Source of the DNA: Planctomycetota bacterium
GTDB lineage: Bacteria > Planctomycetota > Planctomycetia > Pirellulales > UBA1268
DNA length: 58,113 nt
Assembly: GCA_014238855.1 (NCBI GenBank)
Contig: JABAAH010000014.1
Location: 1-58,113, forward strand
Reading direction: 5' to 3'
Below the pieces are notes generated by a model, which saw only the letters and a program-made list of their open reading frames with translations, was not told the origin of the DNA and ran no database searches. Shown here in pieces: positions 7,535-16,137 of this stretch. The translations under genes were made by a program, and so were the position numbers. Position 1 is the stretch's first letter. Every line of letters starts with the position of its first letter.

Positions 7535-9706
7535 ATGACCGCTTCTTCAACACGAACCAAGAAAAAGAAAAAAACAAAATCTCCTTCATCTTCCGGCGAA
7601 GCTTCTTTCCGGCCTTCGGCACCCCCGGCAGAGGTAAAACGGCCACGAACCAAGCGACGTGCCACGGCACAGAAACTGGCAACTGGACAACGAGATATTT
7701 CAGTCAGTGAATTCTTTGCAAAGAACCGCCACCTACTCGGCTTTGACTCACCCAGAAAAGCACTTCTCACGAGTGTGAAAGAGGCTGTCGACAATTCACT
7801 CGATGCATGTGAAGAAGCAGGAATTCTTCCAGAGATCTGGGTACGTATTGATCAAGCAAATGAGATAGGCAATCGATTTGCTGTCAGTGTGCAAGACAAC
7901 GGGCCAGGCATTGTCCGAAAACAAATACCTCTCATTTTTGGAAAACTTTTATATGGTTCAAAGTTTCATCGTCTGAGGATGAGTCGCGGACAGCAAGGAA
8001 TTGGTATTTCGGCTGCTGGAATGTACGGCGTACTCACAACTGGTAAACCCGTAAAGATTATCTCAAAGACCTCTCGTAAAGATCCTGCACATTATTACGA
8101 ACTGCGTATCGACACCAAGACAAACCAGCCTGAGATTCTCAATGGTCGAGGTGCCGGTGTGGACATTCCACCCGGCAAGGCAGGCGATACCATGATGCAG
8201 AAGCGTGGTATTGAATGGGTAGCGATCAATGACCTTGAAGAAGAGATTGGACACGGAACCCGTGTCACAATTGAAATGGAAGCAAAATTTCAACGTGGTC
8301 GTGGTAGCGTCGAGGAATACTTAGAACAAACAGCTATCTCAAACCCCCACGCTCGATTCCATTTCCAGTCACCAGATGGTAACGAACGCTTGTTGGAACG
8401 CGCGAACTATGAACTTCCTCCCGAACCAAAAGAGATCAAACCACACCCATACGGTGTTGAGCTAGGCCGCCTTATTACGCTGCTTCAAGAGCAGCCAAAG
8501 ATGACCTTGTCACAATTTTTAAATCAAAGCTTTTCTCGTGTATCACCGACAACCGCTAGAAAGCTTTGTCAGGCTGCCAACCTCTCGACACGTACAAGTG
8601 CCGGAAAATTAGGCCGCGGCGAGGCAGACTCGCTGTATACAGCTATTCAATCAACTCGCATTCCACCGCCTGCAACAGACTGCGTCGTACCTATTGGTGA
8701 GCAACGACTTTTAGCAGGACTCCATCAGGTTGTACCTGGAGAATTTTTTACAGCAGCAACACGACCTCCCGGAGTCTATCGCGGCAATCCATTCGTGATT
8801 GAAGCTTCACTTGCTTATGGAGGTGCTGCAGCCGCACAAAAAGTCTCGCTAGACGCACTGACTCAACTTGCTGTTGAAAGTGATGCACGAAGCCTTCGTC
8901 AGTTTTTAGCAACAACATTTGGTGGTGTCGGAACAGATGCAGCTGACAAAATTTTAAACGAAGCAAAACTCGCACCCCGGCAATCCCCCTCAAAGCTCAA
9001 GAAATCTGCTCTCCGAGACCTTCATGAGGCGATGAAACATGTCAATCTTGATGAAGGCCATAGCATGAATGTCCTTCGCTTTGCGAACCGTGTACCTCTT
9101 CAATTCCAACACGCAGCCTGTGCAATCACACAGACCATTTTGTCAACGAACTGGCGTTCGTACGGCCTCTCCCAATCGAGGGGAAGCCTTCCAAGCGGCC
9201 CAATCACTGTGATGGTACATATGGCAAGTGTTTGGGTCCCGTTTACGAGTGAATCAAAAGAAGCGATAGCATCATACCCGGAGATCCAAAAGGAAATACG
9301 CCTAGCCCTTCAGGCAGTAGGACGAAAACTCGGAATGTATCTCCGACGACGATTAAAAGTTGCACAGGAAGGCCAGCGACGAACTATATTCCTCCGTTAC
9401 TTAGGCGAAGTTGCCACGTCCGTCGCAACAATCAATGGAGGAAATCGAGACAAGATCTACGAAGAACTCCTCCGGGTGGCAAAGAAGAAAACAGCCGAAG
9501 CGGATATTAAATTAGATGAATCTGGCAAACCGTTGGAAGAGCCCGAAGAGCTGAACCTCGGTAACAATGTCATCATTGTTTCACAGCATGAAGATCATGA
9601 GTTAGCGTCAGAGATCGCAGATTCTGAAACAAAAGAGATGCCACGAAAAAAAGTTGGGGGGAAAGTTAAAAAAAAGGTCATTAAAAAACGACGAGTGAAA
9701 AAATAA
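7535..9706 (+). CDS. top6B: DNA topoisomerase VI subunit B with duplicated H2TH-like segment
   Basis: 723 residues from the ATG at 7535. Topo VI B is the ATP-binding half of a type IIB topoisomerase that passes one duplex through another with the Spo11-like A subunit. GHKL motifs are intact: E-A-V-D-N-S-L-D-A-C (83-92), D-N-G-P-G-I (121-126) and G-Q-Q-G-I-G-I-S (152-159). The H2TH region starts near residue 324, and the transducer domain contains W-V-P-F-T-S-E-S-K-E-A-I with the switch lysine near 575. Archaeal proteins are about 530-620 residues. The excess here is a Lys-rich N-terminus, a Lys-rich C-terminal tail, and an insertion between I/L-A-Y-G-G and L-R-F-A-N-R-V-P that repeats the H2TH segment (residues 453-503). 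No A-subunit gene adjoins it, unlike the usual archaeal pair. Confidence 0.95.
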   Translation: MTASSTRTKKKKKTKSPSSSGEASFRPSAPPAEVKRPRTKRRATAQKLATGQRDISVSEFFAKNRHLLGFDSPRKALLTSVKEAVDNSLDACEEAGILPEIWVRIDQANEIGNRFAVSVQDNGPGIVRKQIPLIFGKLLYGSKFHRLRMSRGQQGIGISAAGMYGVLTTGKPVKIISKTSRKDPAHYYELRIDTKTNQPEILNGRGAGVDIPPGKAGDTMMQKRGIEWVAINDLEEEIGHGTRVTIEMEAKFQRGRGSVEEYLEQTAISNPHARFHFQSPDGNERLLERANYELPPEPKEIKPHPYGVELGRLITLLQEQPKMTLSQFLNQSFSRVSPTTARKLCQAANLSTRTSAGKLGRGEADSLYTAIQSTRIPPPATDCVVPIGEQRLLAGLHQVVPGEFFTAATRPPGVYRGNPFVIEASLAYGGAAAAQKVSLDALTQLAVESDARSLRQFLATTFGGVGTDAADKILNEAKLAPRQSPSKLKKSALRDLHEAMKHVNLDEGHSMNVLRFANRVPLQFQHAACAITQTILSTNWRSYGLSQSRGSLPSGPITVMVHMASVWVPFTSESKEAIASYPEIQKEIRLALQAVGRKLGMYLRRRLKVAQEGQRRTIFLRYLGEVATSVATINGGNRDKIYEELLRVAKKKTAEADIKLDESGKPLEEPEELNLGNNVIIVSQHEDHELASEIADSETKEMPRKKVGGKVKKKVIKKRRVKK
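8504..9043 (+). repeat. Internal protein repeat: two H2TH-like segments in top6B
   Basis: Residues 324-374 and 453-503 of the topoisomerase VI B protein align over 51 positions without a gap. They share Q-F-L at the start, F and V in the next helix, A..K and A..L in the third helix, and K-L before a final helix. The first copy is where the H2TH domain sits in archaeal Top6B; the second falls in a region that is only a short linker there. Confidence 0.65.
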
Positions 9707-10058
9707 TGCCTGGTCTCTTTGTATTTATTCAAACAAGCATTTTTGTACTTCACTTCGCTAGGCATATCGTCCTGCAGAAAATCACAGCTCCGACATGAAC
9801 CGAACCGCCCCCCTGACCGGCGCCTTGGACTCGTAAATCGTGGCTTTATTTCATGTCCACACAATTTTCCCGGTGTTCCGTGTTGCATTCAGAGTCGGTA
9901 GTCGTAGCCCATGCCAGGCTACCTCGCGAAGCAGCACCGATAACCAATAGCAAATACACTGCGTTTCTAAACCTTGTGTGAAAATTAAAATTTGGCCCGT
10001 AGAATACCTGGTAGTCGCGACGGCCATCACTTCTTTTGCACCAGTACCAGTGCTTCTT
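9707..10058. other. Convergent intergenic region, nothing recognised
   Basis: It lies between the stop of rightward top6B and the stop of a leftward gene. Open frames here are short, overlap the 3' end of top6B or lack coding character. No strong terminator hairpin with a T run was found on either strand, and no topoisomerase VI A fragment is visible. Confidence 0.4.
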
Positions 10059-10700
10059 TTATTCTTCTACCATTTCAACTGCTGGTGGATGAAGAGCTTC
10101 CAGCCGTTCTTCGACTTCCCTCATCTCTTCTTCAAGTTCTTCGATACGCTCGTTGAGTTCCATGAACCGCTCACGAGCCTGTTCCATCATCTCCCGTGCG
10201 TGCTGCATGTGATCTTCAAGTCGATTACGCATTTCTTCATGTATCAGATGAGCCTGTTCTGCCATCTCTGATGGGTGTCGCACTTGGTCATCTTCTCGCG
10301 TGTGATGATCATGATCAGAACGACCAAAATGATGACGTCGCTCTTCCCCTCTCCTTCTTTGCTCATTACCAACATGCTCCCGACCATGCGGAGGACGACG
10401 ACTGTCGGGATTACGGTCACCACCAACACGATGCTCTATTCGGTCAAGGCGCGATATCACTTCATCGAAACGGCTCACCAAACGATCGAGCATTGGACCA
10501 CCTTCGCTGCTACGAGTTTCATGATCGTCAATCCGCTTTCGGTCTCTACTGGGGCGATCAGGGCCACGTGCTTCCCGAGGTCCATTTCCATTTTCACCAA
10601 ATCGAGGTGGTTCTTGTGCGCCTAAACGCCACTGCGGAACAAGGAACACAACGGAAAGACCAGCAAGTATGGTGATTGTAAAGAATGCTGTTTGTTTCAT
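10059..10700 (-). CDS. Exported charged, His/Arg-rich coiled-coil protein
   Basis: 213 residues. An N-terminal hydrophobic segment (about 5-22) ends near R-L-G-A-Q and should act as a signal peptide. The next 110 residues are low-complexity and rich in Arg, Asp, Glu, Gly and His, with His-rich clusters such as R-R-H-H-F-G-R-S-D-H-D-H-H. A short heptad stretch (D-R-L-V-S-R-F-D-E-V-I-S-R-L) precedes it, and the C-terminal 70 residues form a long coiled coil ending in E-E-L-E-E-E-M-R-E-V-E-E-R-L. This suggests an envelope protein that oligomerises and might bind metal through the histidines, which is inference. No family is recognised. It is transcribed away from the methyltransferase gene to its right. 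Confidence 0.65.
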   Translation of the reverse strand: MKQTAFFTITILAGLSVVFLVPQWRLGAQEPPRFGENGNGPREARGPDRPSRDRKRIDDHETRSSEGGPMLDRLVSRFDEVISRLDRIEHRVGGDRNPDSRRPPHGREHVGNEQRRRGEERRHHFGRSDHDHHTREDDQVRHPSEMAEQAHLIHEEMRNRLEDHMQHAREMMEQARERFMELNERIEELEEEMREVEERLEALHPPAVEMVEE

Positions 10701-10849
10701 TGAAAATTCCTTTGTGCAAGAATGGTGTAAAAATCCTGTTTTTCACTAGCCTTATGTTTTTATTAGCCTTGTTTTTTCCTAGAGTGCTAATGCGATCAAG
10801 TACATTAAAATAAGCAGTGAGCAAAATATCATCGAGTCGCCCCCATCTT

Positions 10850-11758
10850 ATGAACGATTCTATTTGGAAAAAGTTGCCTGATCCAGTACTTCTCGATTTC
10901 GGCATTGATCGCTCGGGAAGGGGCTACCGTCTTGAAAACATGGGGGGTGTAGTTCTCATGCGGCCACTGCCATCAACGCAAGCCAGTCAGCAACAGCCAG
11001 AACTCTGGGAGAAGGCTCATGGCAGATTCAAAGAATCTCGGCGAGGCCATGGTGACTGGACGTTCTCGGTCCCTCTGCCTGATCCATGGCAGATTAAGCT
11101 TCCACTTTACAGTGGATTGCTTCAGCTTCACGTACGACCCTCACCGTCAGGACAAGTAGGGATTTTCTTGGAGCAGTTATCTCAGTGGCAATGGCTTTCT
11201 GAAAAAACATCACAAGGAAGTCGAGTGCTCTCACTGTTCGCACACTCCGGTGCAGCCACACTCGCTTTAGCTCAGGCTGGTGCAGAAGTGGTCCACGTCG
11301 ATAGTTCACAACAAGCACTTCAATTAGCCAGAAAAAATGCAACAGCCTCTGGCCTAAATGACGCATCCATTCGATGGATTTGTGAAGATGCTCAACGATT
11401 CGTCACACGAGAAAGAACTCGCGGTAATACCTATGATGGTTTCGTGCTTGATCCGCCGTCATGGGGCCACGGCCCAAAAGGGGAGGCTTTTTCTATCGAC
11501 AGGCACCTTCTACCGCTTCTGACAGACTGCGCACAATTGCTCTCCCCAACAGCACATGGCCCCATTCTTCTCACTGCACACTCCCCCGGATGGCATCACC
11601 AACGCCTGGCCACAGCACTCATGTCTGCGCTTCAAGTGATGCCGTCCAGAGTACTACCGGTCTCTAGTGGTTCACTTTCATGTATGGATCTTCGTCGGCG
11701 AACGCTCCATCTCGGCGGGTTTGCTCGCTCGAGTGGCATTGTGGACACATCGCAATAA
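10850..11758 (+). CDS. Class I SAM-dependent methyltransferase, RlmI-like, probably acting on rRNA
   Basis: 302 residues from the ATG at 10850; an upstream in-frame GTG at 10817 is possible. The Rossmann-fold SAM site is visible as V-L-S-L-F-A-H-S-G-A-A-T, followed by V-V-H-V-D-S-S (acidic residue ending strand 2) and a catalytic-site motif L-D-P-P-S-W-G. That D-P-P-S motif and the preceding layout match the large-subunit rRNA methyltransferases of the RlmI/RlmK type, but the usual N-terminal PUA domain is missing and is replaced by about 110 residues of other sequence. Substrate is inferred. A TrmH-family gene follows 41 bases downstream, so this looks like a two-gene RNA-modification unit. 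Confidence 0.82.
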   Translation: MNDSIWKKLPDPVLLDFGIDRSGRGYRLENMGGVVLMRPLPSTQASQQQPELWEKAHGRFKESRRGHGDWTFSVPLPDPWQIKLPLYSGLLQLHVRPSPSGQVGIFLEQLSQWQWLSEKTSQGSRVLSLFAHSGAATLALAQAGAEVVHVDSSQQALQLARKNATASGLNDASIRWICEDAQRFVTRERTRGNTYDGFVLDPPSWGHGPKGEAFSIDRHLLPLLTDCAQLLSPTAHGPILLTAHSPGWHHQRLATALMSALQVMPSRVLPVSSGSLSCMDLRRRTLHLGGFARSSGIVDTSQ

Positions 11759-11770
11759 GATGAGTTCAAT

Positions 11771-11798
11771 GAGGAGATCACAGAGAGGAGATCACAGA
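11771..11798 (+). promoter_or_regulatory. Tandemly duplicated Shine-Dalgarno before the TrmH-family gene
   Basis: The 14-base unit GAGGAGATCACAGA occurs twice head to tail (11771-11784 and 11785-11798). The second GAGGAG sits at normal spacing from the TTG start at 11800; the first lies 14 bases further out. The strong second site is the reason the TTG is accepted as the start. Confidence 0.6.
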
Positions 11799-11799
11799 A

Positions 11800-12660
11800 T
11801 TGCCAACGCTTCAATCAATAACAACTAATGAAACGATCACAAGTCCGTCAAACCCTCGTGTCCGAACTACACTGAAGCTTCGAGATGCAACGACTCGACG
11901 TCAGACTGGCCTCACCCTCATCGATGGACAACGCGAAATACGCCGTTGCCTCGCTGCTGAGAAAGAGATCATTGAGGTATTTTTCGATGCCGACTCTTTC
12001 TCTTCGCTATCGGATACAGAACAGACGGATCTTATATCAATAGTTACTCAGGCTTCCGCTCAAGGTGCATCAGTAACACCGCTCAGCAGCCGCCCCTTCT
12101 CAAAAATTGCTTTTGGAAATCGGAATGAGGGAATCGTAGCTGTTGCACGATTTCGCGCTGAATCGTTGACGGACTTTAAGCCTCGATCAACCTCACCAAT
12201 TTTTCTCTTGGAAGGAATTGAAAAGCCAGGAAACCTTGGTGCAATTTTTCGTACCGCTGATGCGGCTGGATTCGGTGGTGTTATTATCTGCGGGCAAGGA
12301 ACTGATGCCTCGAACCCCGCTGTCATTCGAGCAAGTCTAGGAACCGTGTTCAATGTTCCTATTGCATGTGATACGTCTGCCGCAGCAATTCAGTGGTGTG
12401 AGAATCACCAACAGAACATTGTTGCCGCCACCCCCGTGGGCACTACTGACTGGCATGCAGCTGAAATGGCAAAACAGCCTGCTATCTTACTCGGAAGTGA
12501 AGCACATGGAATCTCTACCCTCTGGTTCGATGCCGCAAAGAATAAAAAAATTGCACTCGAGACGGTTGCTCTTCCGATGCTTGGCCTTGCTGATAGCCTC
12601 AATGTTTCGGCCACAGCTGCCGTACTTGCTTATGAATCTGTACGACAGCGAAACGCATGA
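11800..12660 (+). CDS. TrmH/SpoU family RNA 2'-O-methyltransferase
   Basis: 286 residues starting at a TTG, supported by GAGGAG at 11785 and the absence of an in-frame ATG before the conserved part. The N-terminal domain (S-P-S-N-P-R-V-R and D-G-Q-R-E-I) is the RNA-binding substrate domain of the RlmB/TsnR type. The C-terminal knotted SPOUT domain shows all three motifs: E-K-P-G-N-L-G-A-I-F-R-T-A-D-A, L-L-G-S-E-A-H-G-I, and L-P-M-L-G-L-A-D-S-L-N-V-S-A. It should methylate a ribose 2'-OH in rRNA or tRNA with SAM; which position cannot be told from sequence. It follows the RlmI-like gene by 41 bases, and a gene of unknown function starts 34 bases after it. Confidence 0.88.
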   Translation: MPTLQSITTNETITSPSNPRVRTTLKLRDATTRRQTGLTLIDGQREIRRCLAAEKEIIEVFFDADSFSSLSDTEQTDLISIVTQASAQGASVTPLSSRPFSKIAFGNRNEGIVAVARFRAESLTDFKPRSTSPIFLLEGIEKPGNLGAIFRTADAAGFGGVIICGQGTDASNPAVIRASLGTVFNVPIACDTSAAAIQWCENHQQNIVAATPVGTTDWHAAEMAKQPAILLGSEAHGISTLWFDAAKNKKIALETVALPMLGLADSLNVSATAAVLAYESVRQRNA

Positions 12661-12694
12661 ACATAAAACACCGATGTGAAAGTACTTGCATACT

Positions 12695-13939
12695 ATGCCT
12701 GAAAATGATCTAGCAGACACTGCCTTGCTTGCTGCAGAACTCACTGCGACCCTCGAAGATCATGGGACAGACGTGATGTTTCAAAAACTCGAGGATTCAC
12801 TTCGACACACTGGTCGTTGGCATAGTCTTTTTGATGTTCAACTCTTACGAGCTCGTGCATCCCTGAAATTACCGCTCGCTGGGCCGTTAACGAACACCGA
12901 TGCCACAGCTAAGAAAACACTTGACGAAAAAACAATTGCCGCGTGTCGTGAAGTCGGCTGGAAACTCTTTGACGAAGGGCAGATTGCTTCCGGGTGGATG
13001 TATCTGCGAGCGTCTGTCGAAACCCATGAGATCGTGGAAAGACTTGGTCACATAGCTTCCCGACTTCTCGAACAAGAGGAGTCTGCAACGAATGACGAGG
13101 AGTATCAGCCGCTTCAGGAAATTATCCAATTGGCTCTTTGGGAAAACCTCGACCCGGCTCTTGGCATTCGTGTCATGCTGGCTGCCCAAGGAACGTGTAA
13201 TGCTGTAACGGCTTACGAACAGTCGATTGCTGGACTTCCTCCGGCACAACAAGAACCTGCTGCCACAATAATGGTGCAGCATCTTCATGACGAGATTTTC
13301 GAAAATCTAAGTAGAGACCTTACCGAACGCAAACTCGTTGATTCTGCAGTGATCGATGAAGTGAAGGCTCGCCAAGGCACGATCACTGATCTCTTAAAGG
13401 CTGCAGGTGGTCTTTCTGACGAAGAAAGCATTCATGTCGATGCCTCACATCTTCAGGCAGTGCTTCGTTTTGCAAGAATATGTACGAGCGTGCATGATCT
13501 TCAACAAGCATATGCGCTGGCATGCTATGCGTGTCGGTTACCAACTGACTTTCAATATCCTGGTGAAACACCATTTACTCATTTTGGAGAGGCTTCTCGT
13601 CTGTTCTACTCGGCACAACTGGGTGAAGAAACAGATCAAGCCATTGCATTCTTCCGACACGAAGCAGAAGAGGCAAATGAGTACGAGGGCCCCGCGGCCT
13701 GGGATGTGCTTGCTGTCTTAGCAGCTCGCATCAATCGACCAGCTGAGGCGCTTGATGCCATCCTTGCTCGACCCACCGAAATAGCCCACACGCAGAATTC
13801 AGCAATTGCTGCGACCCTACCACCATTGATCGAACTTTCGCACAATGCAGCTGGTGGTGAAAAGTTACGGGCGGCCTGTATTGAGCGAGCTGACATAATC
13901 ACCTTCGCTGCGTCGCTAGCTCGTGATTACGTGCAATAG
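12695..13939 (+). CDS. Conserved helical protein of unknown function
   Basis: 414 residues from the ATG at 12695; a TTG three codons earlier is possible. No family is recognised. The sequence looks soluble and all-helical, without a signal peptide or membrane segment. It carries loose repeat character such as G-W-K-L-F-D-E-G-Q-I-A-S-G-W-M-Y-L, A-Y-A-L-A-C-Y-A-C-R-L and W-D-V-L-A-V-L-A-A-R-I-N-R-P-A-E-A-L, reminiscent of tetratricopeptide-like solenoids. It lies 34 bases after the TrmH-family gene and is probably its operon partner, so a role tied to RNA or protein quality control is possible but not shown. Confidence 0.7.
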   Translation: MPENDLADTALLAAELTATLEDHGTDVMFQKLEDSLRHTGRWHSLFDVQLLRARASLKLPLAGPLTNTDATAKKTLDEKTIAACREVGWKLFDEGQIASGWMYLRASVETHEIVERLGHIASRLLEQEESATNDEEYQPLQEIIQLALWENLDPALGIRVMLAAQGTCNAVTAYEQSIAGLPPAQQEPAATIMVQHLHDEIFENLSRDLTERKLVDSAVIDEVKARQGTITDLLKAAGGLSDEESIHVDASHLQAVLRFARICTSVHDLQQAYALACYACRLPTDFQYPGETPFTHFGEASRLFYSAQLGEETDQAIAFFRHEAEEANEYEGPAAWDVLAVLAARINRPAEALDAILARPTEIAHTQNSAIAATLPPLIELSHNAAGGEKLRAACIERADIITFAASLARDYVQ

Positions 13940-13988
13940 CAAACAGTATGCTGAGCAGAAAACAGTGTGCCGAAACTTTGTCTGGGAG

Positions 13989-14414
13989 TCACTTCGAACA
14001 GCCTGCCGCAGGACAGCCTTGTGCAGAACAGCCTCGGGATTTCCAAAAATCAAACCAGCCATGTGGGCCACAGGTTTGACAGGTGCCCTCAGTTGCATAA
14101 CCACACTGTTTTGGTGACCAGAACCCTTTCCCAGGAGGCATCTGCCATGGTGCGAGTAAATCGAGTGATGGTGACTGAAAGCATCCACCTGTCCACTCAT
14201 TACGGCAGTTACAGGGATCTGGATGAAAAGGTTCATCGCAGAATGCCCCCCAATAACGAGGACCGCATCCTGTATCATCACACGGCGGTGTTTTCCCACC
14301 ATACGGCCCTCTGCACTTATTGCACTCACCAGCAGATGCAGTACAAAAAAATTGCCCACTTGAGCAAAAAAGAAGGATAAGAAGTAGGCACGATTGTAAT
14401 GCAGGATTTCTCAT
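13989..14414 (-). CDS. Small exported cysteine-rich protein
   Basis: 141 residues with a signal peptide (hydrophobic L-L-L-I-L-L-F-C core, cleavage near T-A-S-A-G-E at about 28). The mature part has about fifteen cysteines, many paired with Gly, Pro or Trp: E-C-N-K-C-R-G-P-Y-G-G, C-D-D-T-G-C-G-P-R-Y-W-G, D-P-C-N-C, and a C-terminal C-G-P-H-G-W-F-D-F-W and C-S-A-Q-G-C-P-A-A-G-C. The spacing suggests a disulfide-rich or metal-binding fold rather than haem binding, since no CxxCH is present. A competing frame on the same strand (13916-14359) lacks a signal peptide and is rejected. The gene converges on the helical unknown to its left. Confidence 0.72.
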   Translation of the reverse strand: MRNPALQSCLLLILLFCSSGQFFCTASAGECNKCRGPYGGKTPPCDDTGCGPRYWGAFCDEPFHPDPCNCRNEWTGGCFQSPSLDLLAPWQMPPGKGFWSPKQCGYATEGTCQTCGPHGWFDFWKSRGCSAQGCPAAGCSK

Positions 14415-14538
14415 AGAGAACGTATCGACAAGTAGTGCATGACGCTGTTTAGGAAAAGAATTCCACTGGTAACGACTCTATGGATTCACCAGATTTACAG
14501 AGCTTCCTACCCTCTGTGAATTACCCCAAACAACTGAA

Positions 14539-16029
14539 TCAGCGTACGTCCACAACATCAACGGGGGCATTTGCAAGTGCCCGGCCATAGACTTCTTGGT
14601 ACTTATGGGCACTCACATCCCAAGACCAGTCCTGCTGCATGACACTATGGACCAGGTCCTGCCAAAGCTTTGCATTCCCACGGGCAGCGATCGCTTGCCG
14701 AACGGCTGCCTCAAGAGCTGCTGATTCAAATGCCTCAAACACAAAACCACTTGCAGTGCCATCCTCGCATGTCTGATCACTCACGTTCACTACGGTATCT
14801 ACAAGGCCACCTGTAGCTCGAACGATTGGAATCGTGCCGTACCGAAAAGCATAAAGCTGCGTTAAGCCACATGGTTCATACTGACTTGGCATCAGCAAAA
14901 TATCTGCTGCTGCCTGAATCAAGTGTGCCAACACTTCATCAAAACCAAGAACCACATCAATAGCTTCTGGATACTGAGAGGCAACGATCCTGAGTGATTC
15001 CTCAAATTGCGGATCACCGGCACCTAGAACGACAAATCTTGCAATACCTGATCCAGCCATACGATGAAGCAGGTCGATGACAAGACTTACTCCCTTCTGC
15101 TCTGCGAGACGACCAACAAAAGCCAAAAGTGGTCGATCATCAGGAGCAGCATGTCCAAGTCGAGTGGCAAGAGCGACTCGCGCCGTGTACTTTCCCTCCT
15201 GGACGTCATCAATGCCATAATGATGAGGAATGGATCTATCAGTTTTCGGATTCCACAACTTAGTATCAATACCATTGACTATGCCCGTCAAATCGGACGC
15301 ACGTTCTTGGAGTACTCCTTCGAGTCCACAACCACCCGGAGCAGCCTGTATCTCTTGAGCGTAGGTTGGACTGACTGTGGTCATCTGGTCTGCAAAAACA
15401 ATTCCGGCTTTGAGCATATTGAGCTGGCCATAGAACTCAAGTTGCCGCCAGTTAAAGTACTTCCAGTGAAATCCTGTGAGAAGCATATCCCAGTGCCAAA
15501 ACATTCCCTGATACCCAACATTATGTATCGTAAGAATTGAGCGAGCTTCTGAGAGCGTCGGCCACGATTTGTAAAGAAGCTTTTGGTACACCGGCACAAG
15601 ACTCGTTTGCCAATCATGGCAATGGATAATGTCGAAAGGATCAGGCTGTCTTGCAGCCAATTCCAACGCTGCCCGTGAAAAGAAAATAAATCGTTCAGCA
15701 TTGTCGGCGTAATCCTCAGCGCCCCCGTAAAGAGTATCTCGATCAAAACAATGCTTATTCCCGACAAGAAACACCTTATGTTTTTGATTGGGAAGAGAAC
15801 ATGAATAGACAACGGCTTCAAGAATACTTTTTCCGACAGGCACCGAAAACTGTATGTTTGTTTCTTGGATGGGTAGATTTTTCTCGAAAACCTCACGGTA
15901 GGCTGGTACAACGAGCGTACAATCGCAGCCAGCACGCTCAAGCGAATCTGGTAGCGCACCGGCAACATCGGCTAGCCCCCCGGTCTTGGCAAACGGTGTT
16001 GCCTCGCTAGAAATTTGCAGCACCCGCAT
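14539..16029 (-). CDS. glgA: Glycogen synthase, ADP-glucose type (GT5)
   Basis: 496 residues, a normal length for bacterial GlgA, which adds glucose from ADP-glucose to the growing alpha-1,4-glucan in the cytoplasm. The N-terminal K-T-G-G-L-A-D-V-A-G-A-L-P motif binds ADP-glucose and starts at residue 15. The C-terminal GT-B half has the E-P-C-G-L-T-Q-L-Y-A-F-R-Y-G motif with the nucleophile-side glutamate, and T-G-G-L-V-D-T-V. No other glycogen gene (glgB, glgC, glgP) is in the window, so the pathway is scattered. The ATG at 16029 is exactly where GlgA proteins normally begin (M-R-V-L-Q-I-S-S-E). Confidence 0.97.
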   Translation of the reverse strand: MRVLQISSEATPFAKTGGLADVAGALPDSLERAGCDCTLVVPAYREVFEKNLPIQETNIQFSVPVGKSILEAVVYSCSLPNQKHKVFLVGNKHCFDRDTLYGGAEDYADNAERFIFFSRAALELAARQPDPFDIIHCHDWQTSLVPVYQKLLYKSWPTLSEARSILTIHNVGYQGMFWHWDMLLTGFHWKYFNWRQLEFYGQLNMLKAGIVFADQMTTVSPTYAQEIQAAPGGCGLEGVLQERASDLTGIVNGIDTKLWNPKTDRSIPHHYGIDDVQEGKYTARVALATRLGHAAPDDRPLLAFVGRLAEQKGVSLVIDLLHRMAGSGIARFVVLGAGDPQFEESLRIVASQYPEAIDVVLGFDEVLAHLIQAAADILLMPSQYEPCGLTQLYAFRYGTIPIVRATGGLVDTVVNVSDQTCEDGTASGFVFEAFESAALEAAVRQAIAARGNAKLWQDLVHSVMQQDWSWDVSAHKYQEVYGRALANAPVDVVDVR

Positions 16030-16137
16030 CCGAAAAAAATTCTCCGTAGACTCTTCTCCTACCGATCACAGACGAAACCCGCTACTGTGTAGCATACCCT
16101 CCAGCCTTGGAGATGACCTCCTCCGAAGGTACTCAAT

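Noticed and set aside
9595-9888. 97-codon leftward frame over the 3' end of top6B
   Set aside because: It overlaps a conserved gene on the other strand, and the Lys codons of top6B read as Phe in it; no convincing start context.
13916-14359. 147-codon leftward frame overlapping the Cys-rich gene
   Set aside because: Same strand, different frame; it lacks a signal peptide and its sequence is Met/Val/His-rich without pattern, while the alternative frame is a clean exported Cys-rich protein.
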